From assembly GCF_963966145.1 (NCBI RefSeq), contig NC_091047.1, forward strand, positions 25,358,001 to 25,422,000: a stretch of DNA of 64,000 nt, written 5' to 3'. Within the stretch, counting starts at the first letter, position 1; the number at the start of each line of letters is the position of its first letter. Below the pieces are notes generated by a model that searched no databases, was not told where the DNA came from, and saw nothing but the letters and a program-made list of their open reading frames with translations. This stretch comes from Tenebrio molitor (Eukaryota > Arthropoda > Insecta > Coleoptera > Tenebrionidae). A program made the translations under genes and the position numbers. Shown here one piece after another: positions 11,901 through 23,900 of the stretch.

Positions 11901-14900
11901 TTTGTTAATTTTTAATGATATTATTAATTATGTATTATGTTAAGATCAATCAAAAGGTATAACGCTATTTAAAGGTTTGGATTTAAAATTATAGCGAATT
12001 AATGATAAAAGGATCGATAACATACAGTAAATTCGTTTTAATAAACAATTGTCAAAATGATGTCAAGTTGGTAGACTTGCCAAAATGTCAAACCTAGTTA
12101 TTTCGTAAATCAATCTTGGTATCTCTGAGTGTCATCCAAATTTCATCTATTTGACATGCGCAGGAGTTGTTTAAATACAAAAGCATAAAATTGAAAATTG
12201 GCGAAGAATTTAAAGTTGAAGAATGGCTTCACGTAAAAGGAGTACAGGTCAGTCGCTTCTTCAATGTGAAAAGATGGCAGTAGTTCGATACTGCAAAGAA
12301 TTGGAGACGGAAAAACCATGAATGTCGATGAAAGAAATTTGCGAGAAAGCTGCTCATATTTTTGATGTAACCTATTTCCTAGTTTTTTCATTTTTCTAAT
12401 ATTAAACTAGTTTTTGTTTTTTATCTTTCAATCCACATTTTATTTAAACGTTCACATTTCCCTATTTATTGGATTTCAAGTAAATATTCCGTACAAATCT
12501 TCATTTCTTCTTGCTAAGTTTGAAGACCCAACTCACTTTTCAGAATCATTAAACATCATAACATTGCTTTTGATGTGCAAGGTCTTAATAGATATCATTT
12601 TTCTGTAGGTAGGTACTATCGGTGGACATTAAAAGCTGGGACATCCAAAATTTGCTCATTGTGTATCAGACTTTTGAATCGTCACTCAAAATAAAAATTG
12701 TCATTAAAGAACTGAACTTTAACCTGATGTTTCTGACAATATGTCATAATTTTTATAACCTTATTGTAAAAAGCCAAATTTATCCGATGTAAATTTGTGA
12801 TTTTTGACTTTATACATGTGTCATGTTTGTCCCAGTTTTTTATGTCCACCGATAGTACATACTTTCGTACCGGTCGCTGGATATGACATGTGATTTGTGT
12901 AATTGCGATAGAAAAACGTCAAAGTGCAACATATACTGTCGCGAGCAATAAATTTTGGTCGTCAATGTCATTTCAAAATTTGGTTAGATTGTCACTAATT
13001 TAAAAAAATTCCCTGCCTGATTATGCCCACGTCAACAAAGTGTCAAAAAATTGAGAAAAAAATTACAATTAATGTCATACAACATGATGATAGGTTATGA
13101 TATTTGCGACTGTTTTACAATGAAGCATTTTCAATTGCGTCAAAGAATGACCTTGACGACCAAAATTTATTGCTCTCGACTGTACATAACCTCAATAAAT
13201 ATCTAGTGTAAAAACCATTATACATCTGGTCCATAAATACGATATTCTGGGGAATCTGGGGTGGTACTATGGCGGACAATAAATTTAGGCCGGCCTGTCA
13301 TTGCCTTGACATCAAAATGTGAAGCTGGCATTATGTTTAACTAACCCCATTTTCAATTTTTGTCATTCTTGTCATCGTGACAGCCATAATCAAAATTAAA
13401 ATTGGGAAAAGAAGCGTGCACCAAAGAGAAGTGCTACTAAAAATCAGTTATGCTAGTGCGTCATGATCTGTAGGTTACGAAAAGGGCGAAGGAAACGCCA
13501 AACAGCTTGAAAACCTTCAGTTTGACAAACTGACACATCAGTCATAATGACAATAAATGGTCCCTTGCATTGACTTTTTTGAAATGTCAGAAATTTGCCG
13601 GCCTAAATTTATTGTCCGCCATAGTACAGTCCGGTCTTTTAAGAATTTTTGACATTGACAATTGTTCATTAAAACGAATGGACTTTAGGTATACAGAGTG
13701 TCCCAGAACTGGCGTACATCCCGTTAACTGCAAATGTATATATTTATTCTGAAATGGATTCTGCAAGAAAAATTGTTTAAATCCATTTTGTTTTTAAGTT
13801 ACAACGATTTTAATTTAACCAATCATCGTAGACAAATATGAATTCAATCCATGCGTTTCCTAGGAAACAACAGCTCACGGTAGATTTATCTGTAATTTTT
13901 CTGTTGTGATTGGCTAACTTAAAATTGCTGTAGTTTAAAAACTATAAGGTTAAACAAAAAAAATCTAGTGAAATATTTCTCAGCAAAAAGAGCGGAGCAC
14001 GCGGTTAACGGGATGTACGCCAGTTCTGGGACAGCCTGTATAGAAGATTTTGATAAGCATTATTATTTAAAAATTTGTTTTTTTTAATCTGGGTCGGAAT
14101 TTATGTACTGGAAGATTTACTGCTTCTCTTCAACGCTTTTATTCATGACACAGAAGGTGTGAGGTTTTTTTCTAAAGACACAAACAGGGCTGTATTGTTA
14201 CCTCAAATGTATTTAATGCCTCGGATGATTACGTTAACAATTTAATTCATACACTAAAAATCCCAAAAGCAGCGGTGTTTTTGTCATTATGACAGCGAGA
14301 AAAGTTTGTCCTACCTAACTTTTCCAGCGACAAAACGGAACCTAACGTTAAAACTAAACTCAAAAAACTGCCAGCAAAAATTACTCGCCCTTGCTGTTGC
14401 CAGGCAACAAAATTCTCAATGAAATGTCAAGTTTACTTCGACAAAAAAAAGCTCTCGTGTAATTATAAGTGAGAAATAAATCTAACCCCCAATTTTATAA
14501 TCAGCCTAAAGTTACTTTAACATTAGTTTACCATTTACCATAGAAACATATTGTTGCAACAATCCATTAAAGTCACACGGTTGCCATACTTATCCACAAT
14601 CATTTTGAATCACCCAATATTAAAGGAGAGAATAACTTGTATCCAACTTTATGTTATTAGTTATCATTATATGTATGTAAAAAGTGTTTTTTAAAATTTG
14701 GCGTCGAAGTAGGCGTTGGAGAGTCGATTGAGAGCGCACCACTCGTGTGATCCGTAACCTGCATAGTGCGTTCACAATCGAGTGTTCAACGCCTACTTCT
14801 ACACCAAATTAAAAAAAAAAAAACACCCGTTATTGTAACGCCCGTTCCGTAGCATAAGTGAAAAGGATTCAATAATAAAATTTGCTTTTCTCAAATTGAA

Positions 14901-17900
14901 AACGGGGTTGACTGAGTTAAACATTTGTGGACAAAGAAATCATTTAAAAATAGACGCATATTTATGGTAGGCACACCGATTTATTGGTGATTATTAATAA
15001 TTGATAACGTAAAAACTCATCATCGTATGAGGTACAAATTACCAAAAGTAAACAGATTGGGTAAAACAGTTTGTTTAACTATGTAGAAGCAAATCCCATG
15101 CGATTGAAAAAAAAATTAATCCAATAAATGACTATCATGGTTCAGTAAAACACTTCATGTTTTCGCAGAAAATACAGACTATTCTGACACTCCAGTTTAA
15201 AAAATTAACCAGTGCCTATCTTTTTCAGGAGAACTCTCAAAAAAATATTTACATTTTTTGGTTCTGTCGTTTTTATTATCAATTCCTAAGTTGCGGATAG
15301 CTATTTCGTAAAAATTTCGACCTTGTAACTTCATCCCTTCTGGGTGGTGCGTTTTTATTGGGACGTAGTGTATGTAGTATGTTTCTTTGACAACAACAGT
15401 AATATTTAAACCAATTGTTGCGAACTGAACTGAACTGAACATCTTCAGAGATTTTGTTTTACATAGCCGCCTCTCATCTCTTTTTTGTTGATCATATGAT
15501 GTAAAAATGAAAAGTCTGATCGGTTTGTTGCGTGTTCTCAATAACTACTGAACCAATTTTGATGGAACTTTCACTGTTGACTTGTATAAGCTCTGGAATG
15601 TCATAGGTTACGTAACATCACGCTATCTAATCAAGGGACTTGACAGTGAACAAAAATTACAACTCCAAGTGTCGCGCGCCTAAATTAGCGCTCAATACGC
15701 ACTGCGAGTTGCTGGGCTACTTTTGTTGTCAACAAAGGAGTCCACAAAATGTCGAAAATAATATTAAAATTATTAAGAGAGACTAAAATTACAGAAAGAG
15801 TAGCTTTACAAGGAAATACTGAAACATCATCATAAAGGGAAGAAAGTAAAAGTAGAATATCGGAAACGAAGAATAAAGACGAGAAAATTAGTTTATAATG
15901 GATTGTTAGCTTATAGTGGTAACTGTGGTAAACTTTTGCCGTAGGATGTAAGATGTAACATTTTGGTTTATAATCGAAAACTAAGTTTACGGAATTCATG
16001 CGCATTTTGTAGACAACTGACATTTGACATTAGTGTTTGTTTCCTTGATCAATTTTATACAGGGTTATTCACAAGAGGGGTATTTCTGGATTTCTTTTTG
16101 CCGCAACCCCTTATACACATTGCAACAATCCCTTGATTTCAAATTTTGAAAATAATCATAACTGAATCCACGATGGCTCTTAGTCCTGTCTCTTTGACGT
16201 TAAAGCAAAAAATCTTTGTCAATTCTAAAAATTTGTTTTTACAATAATGATGAAAAAACTGACATGCTGCTCATTTATGGAGAGTGTGGAAAGAATTCTG
16301 TCGCCTCTGTGGTTGTTTACAAGCCGATGGTAGACACTTCGAACACCTTTTACATTAACTTAATTTGTTAATTTATTTGTTGAATTTTGATTAAATACAG
16401 GTTATCTGCCAATCTGATATTTTTGACAAATCTACCCAACTTACTTTGATTTCTAATTTAAAAGAAATAACACATTTGATTTAGTAGTTACTGCTATTGG
16501 TATTGTTGGTTGCGGCAAAATAAAAATTCAGAAGTACCCCTCTCGTGAATAACCTGTATGTATAACCCGAAATGGACGTAGAAATTGGAGAAATGTTTGT
16601 TACTGCATTATTTGTAACAATTTATTGGTGCAGCTGCTAACAACGGTCACGTTGTTTTAGCATAATGGGAGCCCATGATTTATTTTTTAACGTTGGACAC
16701 ACTGTTAGATTTCTCTCACTAAAGTACCTGACATATGGACCTATCAAAATGAACATAACATGTTGCTAAATTTCCCGCGATGTCTGAGGAAAAACTCAGA
16801 TAATTTGCAAATCGGCAAATCCATACAATACTTCAACAGAATCAGTTGTCATGGTTTTGAATTTGCAACGTCTTATCGAGCCTTACCGGGTTTAGTGAAT
16901 GATCCCCTCAGTGTCTTCTATTGCAAACTAGTAAAACTGACAGCAATGCACTAGACATTGACGCTATTTATAACCTCAAACTTAGAAAAACAACCTAATT
17001 CAACAGACAGCTTTACTACCAAATTAAATGCAAAATTTCCATGGCCTCCCATTATGCGAAAACAACGTGAATGCATTTTGTATCTATCATAAAACCCTGA
17101 AACAATAACAAAAACACAGAAATACTGTTACAACTCTTCATTGCCAACTTAGGTTTTCAGTTCGGGTCTTTTTTATCATTTGGTGCGCGCTTATTCATTT
17201 GTGATTGGGTAAGGATAGGCTATAAGTTACAATCCAGAAATCTTATTGAACTGTACCGGCACCGGTTTAAGTTAACATCCTACAACTTACATTATTAACG
17301 AATATGAAAAGTTCTTATAATTATTTTGGAGATCCGGTATAAGTTAGCAGTTACATCACATCCAATAAGAACTAGTTAACTATAACTACGTAATAGAATT
17401 GTTCGGAGTAGATCTGCATCTGATCCGAGAATAATCAAATAGTCCATATGAACATACGAAACAGATCTATCGAAGAAGAAAAAGAAGAAGAAGTAGAAGA
17501 AAGAATTAAATGTAACAAATCGTTTACTGGAATCTGACGTGCAAAGATAAGAAAGACTTAGTGTAGTTAACTATAAGATCTTCAGAGAATAGAACTAATG
17601 TGAATCAATCTCTTGGCAGCAGATCAGCTTTTTATTGACCCTCGACTTGTGTAGATATAACTATCTATAAATAACAAACGCAATAAAGTAGGTAGGTAAA
17701 ATTGAAAATATTTGTTCATACTGTGGAGTAAAAAAGTGGGAGTGTAATATTGTATGGTGCCAACGGAAAAATAAAGTTAATGCCCTTAGTTGAAGATTCA
17801 GAAACTTTGAGAAACATGTTCACGCATGTACATACACTCTTTAAAAAGTTTATTGATAACATGAGACCATACAATGGGCTATTTTAAATGACATCTTTTC

Positions 17901-20900
17901 CAACATAATTTTGCATTGCACTTGGTCCTCATATGTCTAAAAATATATTTTCACGAATACTCATGTTCTTCTTTGAGCTGCATCTTCGGACACAGAAAAT
18001 TTCTTTAAAGAATCTGAAATTCAGAGCTTCATGATTTCACAAGTCTTGATAGCTGCAGGTAAAATAAGATCTTCAACAACAGTCTGCCATTTTTGTTATT
18101 TGCAAATTAACATAACCAATTATTTAGAAAATCTGCTTCTTCTTTATGTAAAGTACACAGTTTGACGAAGCGCCGTGTGCAAAGGTAAATTATTATCATG
18201 TACTTTATAAAACATTACTGCGACGGACTAAAAATGTACAACTTTTATTAAGGATGAGGGAATATGATATGTTTTGGAATCATTGTGGCAATGAAATCTT
18301 AAATTATGATTAATAACAATATCAGGAGTAGTTATCTTGAGCATTGTCATAATCATCTAATTATAATTAATGATCATAGATGACAAAGAATATTTTGGAA
18401 GGACTTTTTTCTGTTACCAAAAGTATTTTTAGTAATGGACTATAGATTTGTACATGTTTATGTGGAGAAGTTGCTTGAGTAACCATTTGAAATACTTCCA
18501 AAACTCAAATTTTGATAGAGTTTTGAAAGTGACTATAGTAACATACTGTACCAGTATTCTTGTCCCGTGATTGTAAATACATTTAGTACAAAGAAAAAAA
18601 CATAAGAAGAGTAACAACTTCCAATGCCAAATAAAATACTGACAAAAATAAAGTAACGATTTTGGTGGAGGTGCCGGGTCAACTTACGATATGCGGCGCA
18701 AGGAATCCCAGTGTAGGCATGAGTGGCATGCATGCATCTGTGAGTACTTTGAGTGCACAACAAAGGATTTGCCGCTGTCTCTGGAAGTCCTTTTAAATGG
18801 TCGGCACCATTTCTTTGCAATTTGCGCAAAGACAAGTACAGGAATTTCTCGAAACTTCTGAAAGAGTAGTCTTCTGGGACGTATCGTCCTGCTCCTATCG
18901 TTGAGGCGCAGGATTGATGGTACGAGTCTATGGCACGTTTTACTAAAATTGCTTCGTTGTGTTGACCTGCTCTTATCTGCATCCGTTTCAAATCCAGGAG
19001 GTGCTGGAATATCTTGCGCTCAAGGTGGTACCTAAAAGTGTTAATTAATGCTTTCCATTAATACAAAGTTTTTCTTTTGTGTTTATTTTAATTGACAAGA
19101 ATATCGCAATTCATTTCTTATTTTGTGGAATATCAAATTGTGCTTTTAAGCAAACTCATATTTTAGTTGTTTTTAACTTTCGTTTTCTAACACCTTTGGT
19201 CTCTAACTAGGTATCTATAGCTACATATATTTATGGACATTACAGCAAATTACTCCTTTATTGATTTATGTTGATTATATGTATAGCTATGCTGATGTTA
19301 TCTTTTAGTAGGAGTATAATATTTCGATTATTATAATTTTCTATAAACCAGTAATAATAACAACCAAATTCTTTATTTGTTGAGTATATAGTTGAATTGT
19401 TTTAATAAACAATTGTCAAAACGTTGTCTTGTTGGTATGAGTCAAATTGTGATTTTCATGATAATTACGATTGGTCACATTGAGTGTCAACATTTTTTTA
19501 TGTAACTGAGCCTGCGCCCTAACGAGCGAGAGTTTATTTCAAATTCGAAAAGGTTTCTCCTGATTTCTCATTAAATTTGTTTTGAAAATGAATTCACGGA
19601 AGAAAGGTACGGGAAGTGAAGTGAACATAACCTTAACCATGATTTGGTGTCAAATTGTTATACAGCTGGTCCATATGTCCAAATTTTAGGGTGGTACAGT
19701 ATGGTTTTTTACATCATTTTGACACTGACAATTGTTTATTAAAAAAATTTCACTATAATTTACGAGTATGTACAGTTATAGTTGAATTTTTTTAATAAAC
19801 AATTGTCAAAACGTTGTCTTGTTGGTATGAGCCAAACTGTGATTTTCATGATAATACGATTGGTCACATTGAGTGTCAACATTTTTTTATGTAACTGAGC
19901 AAATTCGAAAAGGTTTCTCCTGATTTCTCATTAAATTTGTTTTGAAAATGAACTGAAATGGTACAGTATGGTTTTTTACATCATTTTGACACTGACAATT
20001 GTTTATTAAAAAAATTTCACTATAATTTGAAAATTATAGAGTACACCTAATTTTCTACAGTGTAAAATGCACTTACATTTCTTGTCAGTGATCAGTGTCA
20101 ATTTTGACAAACAAAATGCCTAATCTAACCGAAAACGTGAAAGTGCACATTTTTTCCAAATTAGAAGAAGGGTCGATCCAGAGAGTAGCCCAGTATTATA
20201 ATATCGCGAAGAGCACCGTGCAGGGGATAAAACAGACAATATTATGGTCTTCTAAAATATCAGCGACATTTTATGTTGTCAAACTTACCTAACCTATATA
20301 AAAAATATGACCGTCAAATTTCAAAAAGGCATCTTTACATGGGCAAATAACTGACTTCTTGATTTTTGAGGAGTACCTACTCTATAATTTTGAAATTAAC
20401 TGTACATACCTATATGTTCTGTTTCACTTTTTACCGCGCAGTACATAATCAATAAAATTTCAAATTTCATTCCTAAAGCACCTAAAATCATATTTTTTTC
20501 ATTCAGTTTCAGCTTAAAACTTTTCAAAACTGGTTTAAAATATTTATTAAGAAAAACTTATTCTAATCATTTTTGTGATCTGTTTTTAATTACCTTCTGA
20601 TATTAGTCTGAATCGATTGCGTCACAGAGGTCATATTCACACCCCTTTCAGTCATATTCTTCCACTTCGGAATTCTGCTACTTCTCGGACTCGGTTCAAA
20701 ACCCGAATCGATAACATTACTACTTTCGTAATCACTTCCTGCGCTTCTCGCCTCTCTCGCCTTCGATTTCCTCTTCACCTTTTTCCTTCTGACCGCACTA
20801 CCTCTTTGCTGTTCTTCTTCTTCCAAATCGGAGGCGCTAGCTTTCTCGTTGTCGCTATAAACCGAAGCCATCAAAGGCGCTGACATGTTCGAATCAGATC

Positions 20901-23900
20901 TCGGATGTTCCTTGAACTTGTCTCGATTTTCGTTTATATTTGGCAACGACGGAACACGAGATTCCATGCTAGATTTTGTTTTTCTATCGGGAATGTTCAA
21001 ATATTTGTCACTCTTGAACAACGGCGTCTTCGTTAAAGACGTTGGAATCTTGCTCTTCGTGGTTTTTTCCATTTCTTTGACTTTGTTCTTGTCTTTTTTA
21101 TTTTCTTCGGATCGGGAACGTTGTTTCTTTAGCGGACTTTTGGGTTTTCGAGCGACTCTTTTTGGTTTTTGTTTTGAACTTTCTATTTTTTCCGCTTCTT
21201 CGTCATTCAGTATCCGAAAACTTTTGTGTTCTTTTACTGTTATGCTAGTAGAAGTACTCGAATCGCTTTCCAAATCGCTGGAGTATTCGTCGGAGGATTT
21301 CGTTTCCGAAATCGTTTTTTGTGGTTTCAGTTTTTCTCTTTTTGTTTGCTGCTTTGTTGCATCATCCTTCACACTCGACCGTTCTGATCCTACATCATCA
21401 TTCTCCTCATCATCGCCGATTGTCTTATAAATAATTTCGTAAGCTTGGTCTTCACTTGTTTGTTTTTTCTTGCGATTACTTTTCTTCTTAGATTTTGGTT
21501 TTTGAACTTCTTCCGTAGCAACTCCCTCATTTTTCACTGTTTCAAGCTCATCTTCGATTTTACCATTTGCACCATTAACAGTAATATCATTTTCAGTAGA
21601 TTGTGCAGCAACAACATCATTCGTTTCAGTTTTTACCTCCGATTCCAACTTTCCATCTTCTCTGCCATTCTTCAATTGATCACCTAATTCCTCACTCTTT
21701 TCTAACTTATTTTCAACTCCAGAGAGTTCCTCTTTGTTTTCAGCACCTTCAACAACTCCAACAGTTTCTTTTGAAATATTGTTTTCCACCGTTTCAGACA
21801 CTGCAGTAGCTTGTTCTTCAGACTCTTCTTTTTCATTGTTCAAGTCTTTTATTTCTGGTGCGTCTGCAATACTAACATCCAAATTAGTTTTATCTTCGGC
21901 TTTTTCAGAAGATTCCTTGTCAGTATCAACCGTCGTCTCTTGAAGATTTTCATCAATAACCTTATTATTTTCAGTCTCAACCAATTTAGCATCGACTTCC
22001 GATTTTCCTGCTTCCAAAGTTACATTTTCGTTCTTCTTTTCTTCCAAAGCGTCACTAACTTCTTCATTGTTTTTCTCCGTTTCTTCTGTTTCTTGTGTTG
22101 GCTCTTTCATTACATCACTTTCTTTAACATCAGACTCACCATTAGTCTTTTCAGCCTCTAGACTTTTGTCATTGGTTTCTGCTATTGGTTCACTTTCAAT
22201 TTTTTCCCCAGCAACAACAACACTTTCACTGATTCCTTCACCTTCACCTTCACCTTTACTGTCTTCAATTTCATTTTCAACATTGTGCTTCTCACCACTA
22301 TCTTGTTCTATCTTTTTGTCAATCGCTTCATTTGTTTCCTTTGCAACATCAACCTCTTGATCTACTTCATGTTTACCATCAAGATCTTGTTCCTTGGCTA
22401 CTTCCAAATCTTGGTCTTCAGTTAATGTAGATTTAGGTGGTTCGTGCACAGCTGCTTCAACCACGAGATTCTTATGCTCTTCTACATCTTCACTAGTGTT
22501 AGACATTAACGACTGCTGATCAGCCAGTTTTGTTTCTTTGATTGCATCAATTTGGTGTGAAGTAGCTTCCTTGACTACTTCACCAGGCACTAATCGATTA
22601 TCATTTTCATTTTCATTTTTATCTTTATTTTCTTCTACACTTTTTGCTACTTTTCTTTCTGTTGTCTGACTTTGTTTCGATTGTTCAATATTACCCTGTG
22701 TATGTTTAGAATTTGGCCTTGACTTTCTCCTTGCACTGTCTTCTTTTCCCGTCGATTTGCCCGACTTCTCTCTTACTTTGGCGTGCTTCGCACTTTTTGG
22801 TCTTTTCTCTTTCTCAACTGTGACTTCTGCTGTCACTTTTTCAGCCTCGCTGATCACCTTCTCAGCTACTTCCGTTGATAATTTACTCGGTATTTTATTT
22901 TGGACTTCTTGATTTTCACCAGTCTTAATCTCTTTGCTTTGGTGAATGTTAATTTCCGTCTTACCATTGATAACTATCTCATTCGTATAATCAAATCTAC
23001 CTGATGGTGCTTTTCTGTTGCCATGCTTTGACATTTCGACGCTTGTGGCACTATCACTTCTACCTCCTGTCTTAACTCTTCGATTTTTCTCCCCGAATCG
23101 TCGTTTATGCCTACCATCCAAGTGGCCACTCATCAACTTACTGTTTTCGTCACTGCCGGACAACGAAGCTCTTTTCTTATCATACTTGTGCGAGAGCTTC
23201 TTCCTTTGTATTCGCTTGCTGTGCCTGGTCACTTCTCCGTTTTCGCGTTCGCTGTCTGAGCTAGTGTCGCCCCAGAAGGTCACGTCGTTCTTGATCTGCA
23301 AGTTGAGGCCTGGATTCATCGCTTGACCGTGGTCTCCCAGTCTGTTGGCAGGAACTCCACCGTGGAGCTGGAGGTACTTTGCAGTAGATCGGAAGCCCCT
23401 CTGGAGGGCGCAGTCCAAAGGGGTCATGAAGGTGTTCTTGGAAGTACGAAGAATTGGGTTGATTTGTGCCCCAGCGTCCAACAAGATCTGCAATTGGGGT
23501 CAAGTCGTTAGTCGAATCTGGTCTGATAAGAAGCAGTATTAAAGACAAAAAAAAAATCCAAAGATTTTATCGAATAGATTGATGTAATAAAAGTTTCACC
23601 GCACGATTCAAGGAAAGCGTTAAGGTCAGACTTTTCATTCAATTCAACCTTGAACTCTTTCGTCACGCATGAAAGACAAATGAGTGATGTTCACTAGATA
23701 ATAATTTATGATAACGAGCGACCTATCATGTGGATACCTTGCACATGTCGGCGTTATCGTTTAAAGCTGCCAGGTGCAACGGACATCGACCGTCGTTGTT
23801 CCTTGCATTGACTTGGCTGGGCCTCATGTCCAACAACCACCGCACCAAGTCCCTCCTCCCTGACGCTGCAGCCTCGTGCAGCGGAAGATCTCCTCTCGCA

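Larger units (their letters stand above)
12031..13680. mobile_element. Longer AATAAACAATTGTC-family element carrying transposase remnant
   Basis: Ends ATTCGTTTTAATAAACAATT and its mirror ending CATTAAAACGAAT. About 190 bp in, a plus-strand frame encodes a transposase-like start. Three other TA-flanked MITEs (12616, 12936, 13267) are inserted inside, so the original element was about 0.8 kb or has lost its middle. Confidence 0.65.
8938..18687 (-). other. Intron 7 of the ankyrin gene, packed with MITEs
   Basis: 9750 bp. It holds elements at 9390-9704, 10568-11319 (with 10678-11018 nested), 12031-13680 (with three more inside), 13694-14038, 14681-14833, 16060-16556 and 16648-17069. The stretches 8938-9389, 11320-12030, 14039-14680, 14834-16059 and 17070-18687 show nothing I recognise apart from a GAA-rich simple repeat near 17472-17503. 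Confidence 0.7.
19773..20402. mobile_element. pogo-like element, copy 2, with a MITE inserted in its left TIR
   Basis: Left end CAGTTA, interrupted after 6 bp by the MITE 19779-20022 and resuming as ATTTGAAAATTATAGAG; right end CTCTATAATTTTGAAATTAACTG-type repeat at 20380-20402 (inner part CTCTATAATTTTGAAATTAA). TA on both sides. It encodes a DNA-binding domain at 20095-20292. Confidence 0.85.
19032..20593 (-). other. Intron 6 of the ankyrin gene
   Basis: 1562 bp, over half of it DNA transposons (19389-19755 and 19773-20402). The rest, 19032-19388 and 20403-20593, is AT-rich with nothing recognised. Confidence 0.7.

Noticed and set aside
15197..16023. Minus-strand frames of 114 and 112 codons in intron 7
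   Set aside because: No recognisable domain or splice signals; codon use follows AT content. They could be old transposon text, but I cannot support it.
18429..19031. Exon 7 as an independent 152-aa gene extending to 18533
   Set aside because: The text after TATC/GTAAGT is intron read-through, and the phase fits both exon 6 and exon 8.
20617..22360. Several plus-strand open frames of 60-181 codons opposite exon 6
   Set aside because: They are antisense shadows of the K/E-rich exon: reversed Glu/Lys codons give Phe/Leu/Ser-rich text without motifs.
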